Source of the DNA: Caballeronia ptereochthonis
Lineage (GTDB): Bacteria; Pseudomonadota; Gammaproteobacteria; Burkholderiales; Burkholderiaceae
Direction of reading: 5' to 3'
Length of the DNA stretch: 64,000 bases
Assembly: GCF_001545075.1 (NCBI RefSeq)
Contig: NZ_FCOB02000025.1
Location: 1-64,000 of the forward strand
Every line of letters starts with the position of its first letter. The stretch's first letter is position 1. This document shows, piece by piece, positions 39,923-47,920 of the stretch. The notes beneath the pieces were generated by a model that worked only from the letters and a program-made list of their open reading frames with translations, did not search any database and was not told the origin of the DNA. Position numbers and translations under genes: made by a program.

Positions 39923-40879
39923 ATGCAATCGACCATCTCGCGCCCGGCATTCAAAATGCATTCGACATTGAACAATTCGTCCGCCACGCTCGAACTGCCC
40001 TTCAGGCGGCCCTTCGACTGGACGCGCATGCTGAAATTCATCGGCGGACGCGCGTCGGCGGGCGTGGAGTCGGCCGAAGACGGCGTCTATCGCCGCGTGA
40101 TCGAATGGCGCGGCGACGACGGCACTGTCGAAGTCAGGCCGCACGAACGCAGGCATCGCCTCATCGTGACCGTCGAGGGCGCCGCGGCGCGTCATGCGGA
40201 AGAGCTGGCCATCCCGCTCGCGCGCATGTTCGACCTGCATGCGGACCCGCGCGAGATCGCCCGCTGCCTTTCCGTTGATCCGGTGCTCGCGCCGCTCGTC
40301 GAGGCCGCGCCCGGCTTGCGCGTGCCGGGCGCGTGGTCCGGCTTCGAACTGGTGGTGCGGACCATCGTCGGGCAGCAGGTGAGCGTGAAAGGCGCGTCGA
40401 CGATCATGAGCCGCATCGTGCAGCGCGCGGGCAAGCGCATAGAAGGTCATCCGCACGAAGGCACCGCGTGGCGCTTTCCCACGCCCGCCGAGCTCGCCGC
40501 CGCCGATCTGGAGAAGATCGGCATGCCGACGAAACGCATCGAGACGGTGCAGCGCTTCGCTCAAGCGGTCGCGACGGGCGCACTGCCGCTCGATGCGCCG
40601 GGCGCCGATCCGGAGCAAGTCAGGCGCGAGCTGCTCGCCATGCCGGGGATCGGGCCGTGGACCGTCGGCTATGTCGCGATGCGCGCCTTGCGCGATCCCG
40701 ATGCATGGCCCGACGCGGATCTCGTGCTCATGCAGGCGATCGCAAAGCGCGACCCCTCGCTCGCGAAGCCCGCTCAGCAGCGCGCGCGCACCGAACGCTG
40801 GCGGCCGTGGCGCGCATACGCGGCGATGCATCTGTGGAACGGCGTGGCGATGGAAACAGGGCTCGCACGCGGCGGCTGA
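39923..40879 (+). CDS. alkA: DNA-3-methyladenine glycosylase II (AlkA-like)
   Basis: Base-excision repair glycosylase of 318 residues. The AlkA N-terminal domain is seen in LPFRRPFDWTRMLKFIGGRASAGVE and the glycosylase core in VRTIVGQQVSVKGASTIMSRI. The helix-hairpin-helix LLAMPGIGPWTVGYVAMRAL precedes the catalytic Asp in WPDADLVL. It removes alkylated purines from DNA. There is no fused Ada domain; the family in this group sometimes has one. The start could be the ATG at 39923 or 39956; neither has a strong ribosome site. Confidence 0.87.
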   Translation: MQSTISRPAFKMHSTLNNSSATLELPFRRPFDWTRMLKFIGGRASAGVESAEDGVYRRVIEWRGDDGTVEVRPHERRHRLIVTVEGAAARHAEELAIPLARMFDLHADPREIARCLSVDPVLAPLVEAAPGLRVPGAWSGFELVVRTIVGQQVSVKGASTIMSRIVQRAGKRIEGHPHEGTAWRFPTPAELAAADLEKIGMPTKRIETVQRFAQAVATGALPLDAPGADPEQVRRELLAMPGIGPWTVGYVAMRALRDPDAWPDADLVLMQAIAKRDPSLAKPAQQRARTERWRPWRAYAAMHLWNGVAMETGLARGG

Positions 40880-40923
40880 TGTTGCATGCATTCGACCGCC
40901 GCGCCGTTTGCATTCTTTATCAC

Positions 40924-40937
40924 GCATGCAAAATGCC
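40924..40937 (+). repeat. Dispersed 14-bp motif GCATGCAAAATGCC, copy 3
   Basis: Exact copy in the 228-base gap between alkA and the hydrolase gene. The match to the copy inside the gene at 57281 extends to 18 bases (CACGCATGCAAAATGCCG). Confidence 0.7.
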
Positions 40938-41107
40938 GCCGGCGCGATCCGCTCCGAATGCATCGCGGCAATCATTTCGTTCTCTTGTCTTAAAAATAGA
41001 CTAATCTGCATCGAGCAGGCGAACGCCGCCGATGCCGGATGCGGGCGCGCGCGGCGCAACGGTCGGGACACGAAGAAGCGCCATCCAAAGGCCACCGGGA
41101 GACGCAC

Positions 41108-43123
41108 ATGAACGCCTCATCCCTCGACGACGACAACCAGAGCGGCGCGCCAGGCGCATCGCACACATCGTCCGCCGCACGCATGCCCGAGGTGCCGATC
41201 GCGCCGCGCGTGCAGAAGATCGTCGTCGCGATACACGGCATCGGCAATCAGCTGCACAGCGACACGGTGCGCTCGGTCGCGAGCCGGTTCGGTGCGCGCT
41301 ACGACCCGCCGTTGCCCGTCATGCCGCTCGGCTATTTCGACATCGCGGGCGTCGGCGAAGTGGACGTGCGCCAGCTCGATCTGCCGCCCGGCGGCCCGTA
41401 CACCGCCGAGCAACGCGCGTTCTATTCGGCGCTCGGCTTCGCCGAAGTGTATTGGGCCGACATTCCGCGCGAGGTCGTGAAGCAGGACGACACGCTCGAG
41501 GAAAGCAAGGCGTGGGGCCTTTCCATCGTGAGCCGCGCGCAGGCGACCTACATGCTCAACGTCGAGGAGCGCAAGCTCGAGCCCGCCGATTTCTCGCTGG
41601 CGTCGGGCGTCGTCGAGGAAATCGTCGAGACGGTGGCCGTCATGCAGAGCCTGCTCTCGGTCGCGGAGAAGGCGGGCATCTTCAAGTTTGATCTCGCGCC
41701 CATGCTGCGCGACTACGTCGGCGACGTGCAGCTCGTCGCCGATTTCAAACAGCATCGCGACACCATCGTCTTTCGCTTCCATCGCGTAATGGAGCGCCTC
41801 GTCGCGCTCGTGACCGCGCGTTGCGATTGTGCGCCCGAGGTCTATATCGTCGCGCATAGCGAAGGCACCGTGATCAGCTTTCTCGGCATTTTGCAGGCGC
41901 TGTCCACGCCGACCGTGACGGACCCGAAGGACGGCAAGCAGGCGATCAGCACCGCCTGGGTGCAAAGCCTGCGCGGCTTCATGACCATCGGCTCGCCGAT
42001 CGACAAGCACATCCTCCTGTGGCCCAAGCTCTGGGAAGGCATGACGCTCAAGAGCGAGATGCAGGGGGAAGCAGTCACGCAAAGCGAGCGTCCCGGCGGA
42101 CCGGTCACGCTGCCCTCGCGCATCAAGTGGCGCAACTATTACGACTTCGGCGACCCGGTCGGCTTCGCGCTCGATACGGCGCGCGCGTATCTCGGTCATC
42201 ACGGCTGCCAGGCGTTCGAGTTCGAGCCGGCGCACGACATCGGCTTCTCGCGCTACTGGATGCCAGGCAAGGCGCATACCGATTACTGGACCGATGCCGA
42301 CGTCTTCGGTCATTTCATCGAGAACGTCGTGCTCGGAAAAAACGCCGCGAAAGCCCCGGAAAACAGGCGTCTTCGCGGCATCGTCAGCACGGCGATTCCC
42401 TATCTGCTCAGCTTCGCGCTGCATCTCGCGGCGGTGTTCTTCATCTACAAGGCGGTCACGGCCTCGTCGGATTCGGGCGCGGGCGGCTCGAGCACCGCGC
42501 CCGAGTTCATCTATCTCACGCGCTCGGTGTTCGCACTCGCCTGCCTGCTGATGGGCACGACGGTCGCCGCGCGCATACCGCGTCTCGTCAAGGCACGCGG
42601 CGCGCGGCGCACGGGCGCGTGGCTGCGATGGCGCATCGTCGCGCTCGCGGCATTCGCGGCGGGCGCGCTCATCTTCTGGTTCGTGCTGTTGAGCGGCGTG
42701 GCGGCATTCCTCGCGAGCCCGTTCGCGGATCTCCTGCATCGCGACGACGCCGATCCCGTCGTCGGCAAAGCGGTCTTCGTCCTTGCCGGACTCATATGCG
42801 CCATCAGCGGCTGGGTCGCGCCGCGCAAGCCGCGCGTGGGCCGGCGCATCCTCGTCGCGCTCGGCGCGCTGATGATGGTGCTCATCGTCGGCGTGAGGCT
42901 ATGGGGCGATCTGTCCGGCAAGCCGCTATGGCCCGTCGTGCTCGGCGGCCTGTTCTTCCTCTATGCGTGGTGGCTCGCGATCCTGATCTTCGATCTCGCG
43001 TTCGTGTGGCATCGCTACGTGCGCAACTCGGTCGCGCTCGACACGCTGCGCGCATGGCGCGAAGATCGCCGCGACGCGCAGCCGACGCCGATCATGTCGA
43101 TGCGCGGAAAGCCCCCCAAATGA
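41108..43123 (+). CDS. Membrane-anchored alpha/beta-hydrolase-like protein
   Basis: Protein of 671 residues. The N-terminal 400 residues have an alpha/beta-hydrolase look: VVAIHGIGNQ (oxyanion strand, about residue 38) and the nucleophile elbow VYIVAHSEGTVISFLG (about 248). The C-terminal 270 residues contain six to seven membrane helices. The Ser-elbow reads A-H-S-E-G rather than G-x-S-x-G, as in some lipase-like families. A role in lipid turnover at the membrane is possible but not shown. GGGAG is 8 bases before the ATG. Convergent with an NHL-repeat gene. Confidence 0.7.
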   Translation: MNASSLDDDNQSGAPGASHTSSAARMPEVPIAPRVQKIVVAIHGIGNQLHSDTVRSVASRFGARYDPPLPVMPLGYFDIAGVGEVDVRQLDLPPGGPYTAEQRAFYSALGFAEVYWADIPREVVKQDDTLEESKAWGLSIVSRAQATYMLNVEERKLEPADFSLASGVVEEIVETVAVMQSLLSVAEKAGIFKFDLAPMLRDYVGDVQLVADFKQHRDTIVFRFHRVMERLVALVTARCDCAPEVYIVAHSEGTVISFLGILQALSTPTVTDPKDGKQAISTAWVQSLRGFMTIGSPIDKHILLWPKLWEGMTLKSEMQGEAVTQSERPGGPVTLPSRIKWRNYYDFGDPVGFALDTARAYLGHHGCQAFEFEPAHDIGFSRYWMPGKAHTDYWTDADVFGHFIENVVLGKNAAKAPENRRLRGIVSTAIPYLLSFALHLAAVFFIYKAVTASSDSGAGGSSTAPEFIYLTRSVFALACLLMGTTVAARIPRLVKARGARRTGAWLRWRIVALAAFAAGALIFWFVLLSGVAAFLASPFADLLHRDDADPVVGKAVFVLAGLICAISGWVAPRKPRVGRRILVALGALMMVLIVGVRLWGDLSGKPLWPVVLGGLFFLYAWWLAILIFDLAFVWHRYVRNSVALDTLRAWREDRRDAQPTPIMSMRGKPPK

Positions 43124-43144
43124 CGATGCGGGCAAGACGCGCAT

Positions 43145-44293
43145 TCACGCGTGCAGCACGAGCTTCTGCACACGCCAGTTGAGCAATTCAGCGACGAATA
43201 GCGTGCCTTCCGCGGGACACGCCATTTCATGGATCCAGCCGAATTGCTTCAACTGCTTGCCCGATCGCCCGAGCACGCCGAGCAATTTGCCGTCGAGCGA
43301 GAGCTTGTAGATGCGCCCGGGAAACGCGTCGGCGCAGTACAGCACCTGATTCGGACCCGGCGAAATGCAGATGGCCCACGGTGAGCCGGGCGCGAAGGTG
43401 CCGGCCGCGATCGCCGCTTCATCGGGCATGTTGCCGATGGCCGGACGCGCATCGGGCGGCACGGGCACATCGATCGTGAACTGGCGCTGAAAATTGCCTT
43501 CGCCGTCGAACACCTGAATGCGGCGGTTGCTGCGATCGGCGACATAGACCATGTTGTTCGCATCGACCGCGATGCTGTGCGGCGTATGGAACTGCCCCGG
43601 CCCCTTGCCGCGCTCGCCCCAGGATTTGAGCCAGTTGCCGTCCCTGTCGACCTTCGCCACGCGCGAGTTGATGTAGCCGTCGCTGATATAGGTATTGCCG
43701 GCGGTGTCCCACGCAACGTCGGTGACCTGACGAAAGCGCCCGGGCTCGGATGGCAGCGGCGGATTCGGATGCTTGAGCGGCGCGGTCTCTTCGTCCGACG
43801 CCTCCTGCTTGCGGCCGAACACCATCGCGACGCGGCCTTCGGGCGTGAACTTGATGATCATGTCCGAGCCCTTGTCGGTGACCCAGACGTTGTCCTGCCG
43901 ATCCACCTTGACCGTATGCGCGAACGACCATGCATAGAGGTTATGCCCGATCTCGCGCACGAAGCGTCCGTTGCGGTCGAACTCCAGCAACTGGGCCGCG
44001 GCCGCCCCGTATGCGGGACCCGTGCTGTTGCCGCGAGAAAGCACGAAGACGTGACCCGCCGAATTGAGCGCGACGCCCGAGCATTCGCCGAAGTACACGT
44101 CGCGCGGCAGGCGCACGGGATCGGGCACGGAATCGTAGGGGATTGCCGGCACGTCGTCGTCGGCGTAGGCGAGATGCGGAAAGAGCGCGAGCGCCGCCGC
44201 GCTCTGGCCCGCCAGCGCGAGGAAGCGGCGGCGGCTTGCGGCGTCCGGCTGACTATCGCAACATGGGCAGAACATCGAATGTCGAAGACTCAC
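43145..44293 (-). CDS. Tat-exported NHL-repeat (six-bladed propeller) protein
   Basis: Protein of 382 residues from a GTG at 44293 with AGAGGAGGG upstream. A Tat signal (ASRRRFLALAGQSAAALALF, about 20-39) is followed by at least five NHL-type blades, for example VKVDRQDNVWVTDKGSDMIIKFTPEG, HSIAVDANNMVYVADRSNRRIQVFD. The layout matches peptidyl-alpha-hydroxyglycine lyase-like and other NHL proteins of unknown substrate. The Cys pair near residue 8 lies in the cytoplasmic part of the signal. No enzyme partner is adjacent. Confidence 0.8.
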   Translation of the reverse strand: MSLRHSMFCPCCDSQPDAASRRRFLALAGQSAAALALFPHLAYADDDVPAIPYDSVPDPVRLPRDVYFGECSGVALNSAGHVFVLSRGNSTGPAYGAAAAQLLEFDRNGRFVREIGHNLYAWSFAHTVKVDRQDNVWVTDKGSDMIIKFTPEGRVAMVFGRKQEASDEETAPLKHPNPPLPSEPGRFRQVTDVAWDTAGNTYISDGYINSRVAKVDRDGNWLKSWGERGKGPGQFHTPHSIAVDANNMVYVADRSNRRIQVFDGEGNFQRQFTIDVPVPPDARPAIGNMPDEAAIAAGTFAPGSPWAICISPGPNQVLYCADAFPGRIYKLSLDGKLLGVLGRSGKQLKQFGWIHEMACPAEGTLFVAELLNWRVQKLVLHA

Positions 44294-44433
44294 TGTTACC
44301 CTCCTCTTGTTCGTCGCCTGCAATGATGAACATTGATGGTTGGCTTGCTTCGCGATGCGAGGGGAAGTGTAGTGCATGAAGCGCATGATCCGCACGCAAG
44401 CGTTCTCATCGCTTTCAATGCTGAAAGGACATC

Positions 44434-44868
44434 ATGAACGAATCCTGGCAATACCAAGTTCGAATCAAACTCGCGCCCGAATACGCGACCATGGCCCGTC
44501 GGGACCCGTCGAACGAAAAGCTTGCGCCGATCAACACGGTGCTCGCGAAGCACAACGCCGAACCGAAGTGCCAGTACGATGCCTTCGCCGATTACGTGGC
44601 GCAGGCGGAGCGCGATGGCATCGAGCACTATCCGCTCTATCGATGGACGCGGGAAACCATCGAAAATCGCGCGAAAAAAGCCAAATATCTCGAATCGTTC
44701 ACGCTGTATGTGAACGGCGAGGAAGTCTATGAGAAAGGCGTGGCCGATGCACTCGAAGCCGACCTCCAGTCGCTCGCGACGGATGCGATCGCCGAGATCC
44801 GCAAATACGACACGAATCCGGCAAACAACCCTCAGCCGCCTTCATACGGAAACCAGTCAAGCCGATGA
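44434..44868 (+). CDS. Hypothetical cytoplasmic protein
   Basis: Protein of 144 residues, charged, with one Cys (about residue 46) and mixed alpha/beta character. It starts MNESWQYQVRIKLAPEYA and ends in an Asn/Pro/Gln-rich tail. I do not recognise a family. GAAAGGA is 7 bases before the ATG. It precedes the TetR gene by 58 bases, in the same direction, and may be its target. Confidence 0.65.
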   Translation: MNESWQYQVRIKLAPEYATMARRDPSNEKLAPINTVLAKHNAEPKCQYDAFADYVAQAERDGIEHYPLYRWTRETIENRAKKAKYLESFTLYVNGEEVYEKGVADALEADLQSLATDAIAEIRKYDTNPANNPQPPSYGNQSSR

Positions 44869-44898
44869 GGTTGACGCAGCACCGCCCCCGCGCTAAGG

Positions 44899-44916
44899 TT
44901 TGGTAAATTAACCAAA
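44899..44916. promoter_or_regulatory. Candidate TetR operator
   Basis: TTTGGTAAATTAACCAAA is an 18-bp near-perfect palindrome (one mismatched pair) that ends 10 bases before the TetR start. Its size and symmetry suit a TetR-family dimer, suggesting autorepression. Confidence 0.65.
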
Positions 44917-44926
44917 AACGCGGAAG

Positions 44927-45505
44927 ATGCTCGTGCAGGATCGCCGACAAACCATACTCGAAGCCGCTCTCGCCACGCTGCGCGAAGAGGGCTATTCGGG
45001 CTTCACGCAACCGCGCGTGGCCGCGCGCGCGGGCGTGCGTCAAAGTCACCTCACCTACTATTTCCCGACGCGGCTCGCGTTGATCGAAGCGGTTGCGCGC
45101 ACCGCGATCGAAGGCCAGCTCGCCGCCGTCGATACTTTCGCCGGCGAGCCGTCGCCGAAGATCACCGCCGCGTCGATTGCGAACGTCGCGATGCGCCACG
45201 AGAACACGCGCGTGCTGATGGCGCTCGCGCAGGCCGCCGACGAAGAGCCGACCCTACGCAGCCTGTTTCGCGAGCTGGCCGAGGGCGTCGCGGTGCGCAT
45301 CACGCGCATGCTCGAATCGATGGGACTCGCCGTGTCGAAGGAACACGTGTCGATGGTGCACGCGCTCGTCGTCGGGCTGGCGATCATCGAGCTCGCGGTC
45401 GGTCGCGCGGACGCGAAGCGCCGCGCGAGCGTGGCAGTCGAAACGTTGTTCTCGCTGCTGCCGCCCGAGGAATCGAAAGAGACTACGCGGCGCGCCAGGT
45501 CATGA
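44927..45505 (+). CDS. TetR-family regulator
   Basis: Protein of 192 residues with an N-terminal helix-turn-helix (about 8-55; GYSGFTQPRVAARAGVRQSHLTYYFPTRLALIEAV) and a helical ligand domain. The recognition part is Q-S-H-L-T-Y-Y-F-P. The start at 44927 has only CGGAAG close by. The operator-like palindrome just upstream suggests autoregulation; other targets and the ligand are unknown. Its end is 9 bases from the convergent dehydrogenase stop. Confidence 0.88.
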   Translation: MLVQDRRQTILEAALATLREEGYSGFTQPRVAARAGVRQSHLTYYFPTRLALIEAVARTAIEGQLAAVDTFAGEPSPKITAASIANVAMRHENTRVLMALAQAADEEPTLRSLFRELAEGVAVRITRMLESMGLAVSKEHVSMVHALVVGLAIIELAVGRADAKRRASVAVETLFSLLPPEESKETTRRARS

Positions 45506-45513
45506 GCGAAGGC

Positions 45514-46467
45514 TCAAGCCTTCCGCGTATCGAGCCATTCGACGATATTGCGCACGGTATCGCCATAAAACGTGCGATACAGCTCTTCCGACACATAACC
45601 GATGTGCGGCGTCGCCAGCACGTTCGACAGCGAGCGCAGCGGGTCGTCCGCGGCGAGCGGCTCTTCGTCATAGACGTCGATGGCCGCGCCCGCGAGCTTG
45701 CCCGACCTGAGCGCATCGACAAGCGCGGCGTTATCGACGATGGGCCCGCGTGACGTGTTGACGAGGCGGCTCGTCGGCTTCATCTGCGCGAGCTCCTTCG
45801 CGCCGACGAGATGATGCGTGCGCTCGCTCAGACGCACGTGAATCGAGAGCACGTCCGAGGTCCTGAAGAGCGTGTCCCTGTCGACGAGCTGCACGCCCTT
45901 CTCCGCCGCGCGCTCGGGCGTCAGGTTCTGACTCCACGCGATCACGTTCATGCGAAACGCGCGGCCGATCACGCCGACCGCCGAACCCACGCGCCCGAGA
46001 CCCAGCAAGCCGAGCGTCTTGCCCGCCAGTTCGGTGCCGAGGCCGGTCTGCCAGCCGCCTTCGGTGAGCGAGCGATGCTCGGCGGGAATGTTGCGCACCA
46101 TCGCGAGAATCAGCGCCCAAGTGAATTCGATCGTCGGCGTCGACGCGTAGCCCGTGTGACGCACTTCGACGCCGCGTTCGGCCGCGGCTTCCAGATCGAT
46201 CGCCGCATTGGCCGCGCCGGTCGATGCGATCAGCTTCAGATTCGGCAGGTTCTCGATGATGTCGCGCGAAAACGGTGTGCGCTCGCGCATCGCGCAGACG
46301 ACGTCGAACGGACGCAGGCGTTCGAGCAATGCGTCGCGTTCGGCGATGTGATCGTTGAAGACGGTGATCTCGGCGCGCGCGGCGAGCGGCGACCAGTCGG
46401 CCATGGAAAGCGCGACGTTCTGATAGTCGTCGAGTACGGCAATCCTGATCGGAGTGGACGTTGACAT
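45514..46467 (-). CDS. D-2-hydroxyacid dehydrogenase family protein
   Basis: NAD(P)-dependent dehydrogenase of 317 residues. The Rossmann motif is LGLLGLGRVGSAVG (about 145-158). The catalytic triad is visible as R in LVNTSRGPIVD, E in IDVYDEEPL and H in LATPHIGYVSEE. Substrates in the family include glycerate, phosphoglycerate, hydroxypyruvate and glyoxylate; nothing nearby narrows this. The ATG at 46467 is chosen over an in-frame start at 46518. Confidence 0.87.
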   Translation of the reverse strand: MSTSTPIRIAVLDDYQNVALSMADWSPLAARAEITVFNDHIAERDALLERLRPFDVVCAMRERTPFSRDIIENLPNLKLIASTGAANAAIDLEAAAERGVEVRHTGYASTPTIEFTWALILAMVRNIPAEHRSLTEGGWQTGLGTELAGKTLGLLGLGRVGSAVGVIGRAFRMNVIAWSQNLTPERAAEKGVQLVDRDTLFRTSDVLSIHVRLSERTHHLVGAKELAQMKPTSRLVNTSRGPIVDNAALVDALRSGKLAGAAIDVYDEEPLAADDPLRSLSNVLATPHIGYVSEELYRTFYGDTVRNIVEWLDTRKA

Positions 46468-46738
46468 GGTGGACTCTTCGGCTTCCTTTGTTGTGACGAA
46501 TGCGTTGATCGGCAGCAACTGCTAGTGTGACGCAACGCGCGAAATCATGTCGCACGCACCCTTCGCCGATCTGTCGAAAATGCCGCAAGGCCTTACACCA
46601 CGGGGAAGAGCGCCGATCTTCGATGCGTGACATCGGGCGAAACAAGTTAGCGCAGGACTTCGCCGGACCCTTCCCCTATAGTCACTTCCGTCGCCACACG
46701 AGACGCAACGTGGCCCAAGAAACCGAGAAGGACACTCC
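46468..46738. other. Intergenic region, no gene seen
   Basis: A 271-base divergent spacer that must hold promoters for the dehydrogenase and the repeat-rich surface protein. A short open frame (46527-46742) lacks a start signal and protein-like composition. No clear hairpin or operator is visible. Confidence 0.4.
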
Positions 46739-47749
46739 GTGAAGAACAGCCCGACTTTCGCTTCAGACGCCCGCGTTGATCCCGCTTCGCACGCAGGTTC
46801 GCAGAAGCGCCGCGCACGCCATCTGCTCCTCATCGCGACGGCCGCCGCCCTCACGCTGTGCAGCGGCTCCGCATTCGCCGGCTGGGCGCGCGGCGGCACG
46901 GCCTACACCGGCCGTGGCGAATATCAGGGCGCGCACTTTGGCTCGTGCGGCGGCGGCAGCTGCTCGCATGCGGGCGGCGTCGAGAATCCGTGGGGCCGCG
47001 TCGCCACCAACTCCGGCACCGTGACGCGCACCGCGCCCGGCCAGTTCTCCAACTCCGGCACGGCGTACGGACCGAACGGCCGCTCCGTGCAGCACGCGGG
47101 CGATACGAGCTGCGCCGGCGGCAGCTGCACGCATAGCGGCAACGCGACCGGCCCGAACGGCAAGACCGCGACCGGCACCGACACCGTCACGCGCACCGCT
47201 CCCGGACAGTACTCATCGTCGGGCTCGGTGACCGGGCCGAACGGCAACACGTCGACGCATACGGCGTCGACGAATTGCGGCGGCTACACCTGCAACCGCT
47301 CCGGCACGGTCAATACGGCGAACGGCGGCACGGTGACGCATTCGGGCAGCGCGACGAGCGTGGCGCCTGGCGTCGTCGTGACCTCGGGCACCGCGACGGC
47401 GACAAGCGGCTCGCACAGCACGACGGTGGTCGGCGGCGGCACGGTGACGTCGAGCACGACGGTCGTGAGCGGCTCGACGACGGTGATCGGCGCGCCCGTG
47501 ATCGTGCCGCCGCCTCCGCCCCCCTCGACGACCGTCGTGGTCGCCCCGTCCCCGCCGCCTTCGACGGTCGTGGTCACGCCTGCACCGCCGCCGCCCGCAA
47601 AGACAGTGGTGGTCGCCCCGCCGCCCGTCAAGACCGTCTACGTCGCCCCGCCCCCGCCCATCAAGACCGTCTACGTCGTGCCGCGGCGCGCAATCTGGAT
47701 TCCGGGCCACTACGTCGGCGCGGTCTGGATTCCCGCGCACTGGGCATGA
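46739..47749 (+). CDS. Secreted Gly/Ser/Thr-rich repeat protein with WxPGHY end
   Basis: Exported protein of 336 residues from a GTG at 46739 (AAGGA upstream). The signal peptide spans about 24-47 (LLLIATAAALTLCSGSAFA). The mature part has three imperfect repeats of about 36-40 residues, each with a G-x-C/CGG pair, a G-P-N-G turn and R-T-A-P-G-Q-[FY]-S, then a Thr/Val/Pro stretch. The C-terminus is the WIPGHY...WIPAHWA motif also found in BcpO-type lipoproteins. This suggests a cell-surface or periplasmic protein. The coding sequence is extremely GC-rich. Function is unknown. Confidence 0.75.
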   Translation: MKNSPTFASDARVDPASHAGSQKRRARHLLLIATAAALTLCSGSAFAGWARGGTAYTGRGEYQGAHFGSCGGGSCSHAGGVENPWGRVATNSGTVTRTAPGQFSNSGTAYGPNGRSVQHAGDTSCAGGSCTHSGNATGPNGKTATGTDTVTRTAPGQYSSSGSVTGPNGNTSTHTASTNCGGYTCNRSGTVNTANGGTVTHSGSATSVAPGVVVTSGTATATSGSHSTTVVGGGTVTSSTTVVSGSTTVIGAPVIVPPPPPPSTTVVVAPSPPPSTVVVTPAPPPPAKTVVVAPPPVKTVYVAPPPPIKTVYVVPRRAIWIPGHYVGAVWIPAHWA

Positions 47750-47769
47750 ACGACAACCGATGAAACGCA

Positions 47770-47796
47770 AAGGCCGGCCGCACGTGCACCGGCCTT
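47770..47796 (+). terminator. Intrinsic terminator after repeat protein gene
   Basis: AAGGCCGG and CCGGCCTT form an 8-bp stem with an 11-base loop, followed by GTCGTTTTG. It starts 21 bases after the stop codon. Confidence 0.75.
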
Positions 47797-47920
47797 GTCG
47801 TTTTGTCTGCGGACAGCGTTACACTGCGAGTCAACGCCGCTTCCGACACAGGCACGACATGCTCCATGTCTTTCCCGACGCGCAGGCACCCGTGAGCGAT
47901 CGCGCATGACGAGGCACCGC

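Noticed and set aside
39776-41107. A 443-residue minus-strand frame over alkA
   Set aside because: His/Arg/Asp-rich shadow typical of antisense frames in GC-rich DNA; alkA on the plus strand has clear motifs.
46527-46742. A 71-residue plus-strand frame before the repeat protein
   Set aside because: No ribosome site, no hydrophobic or domain pattern, overlaps the start region of the real gene.
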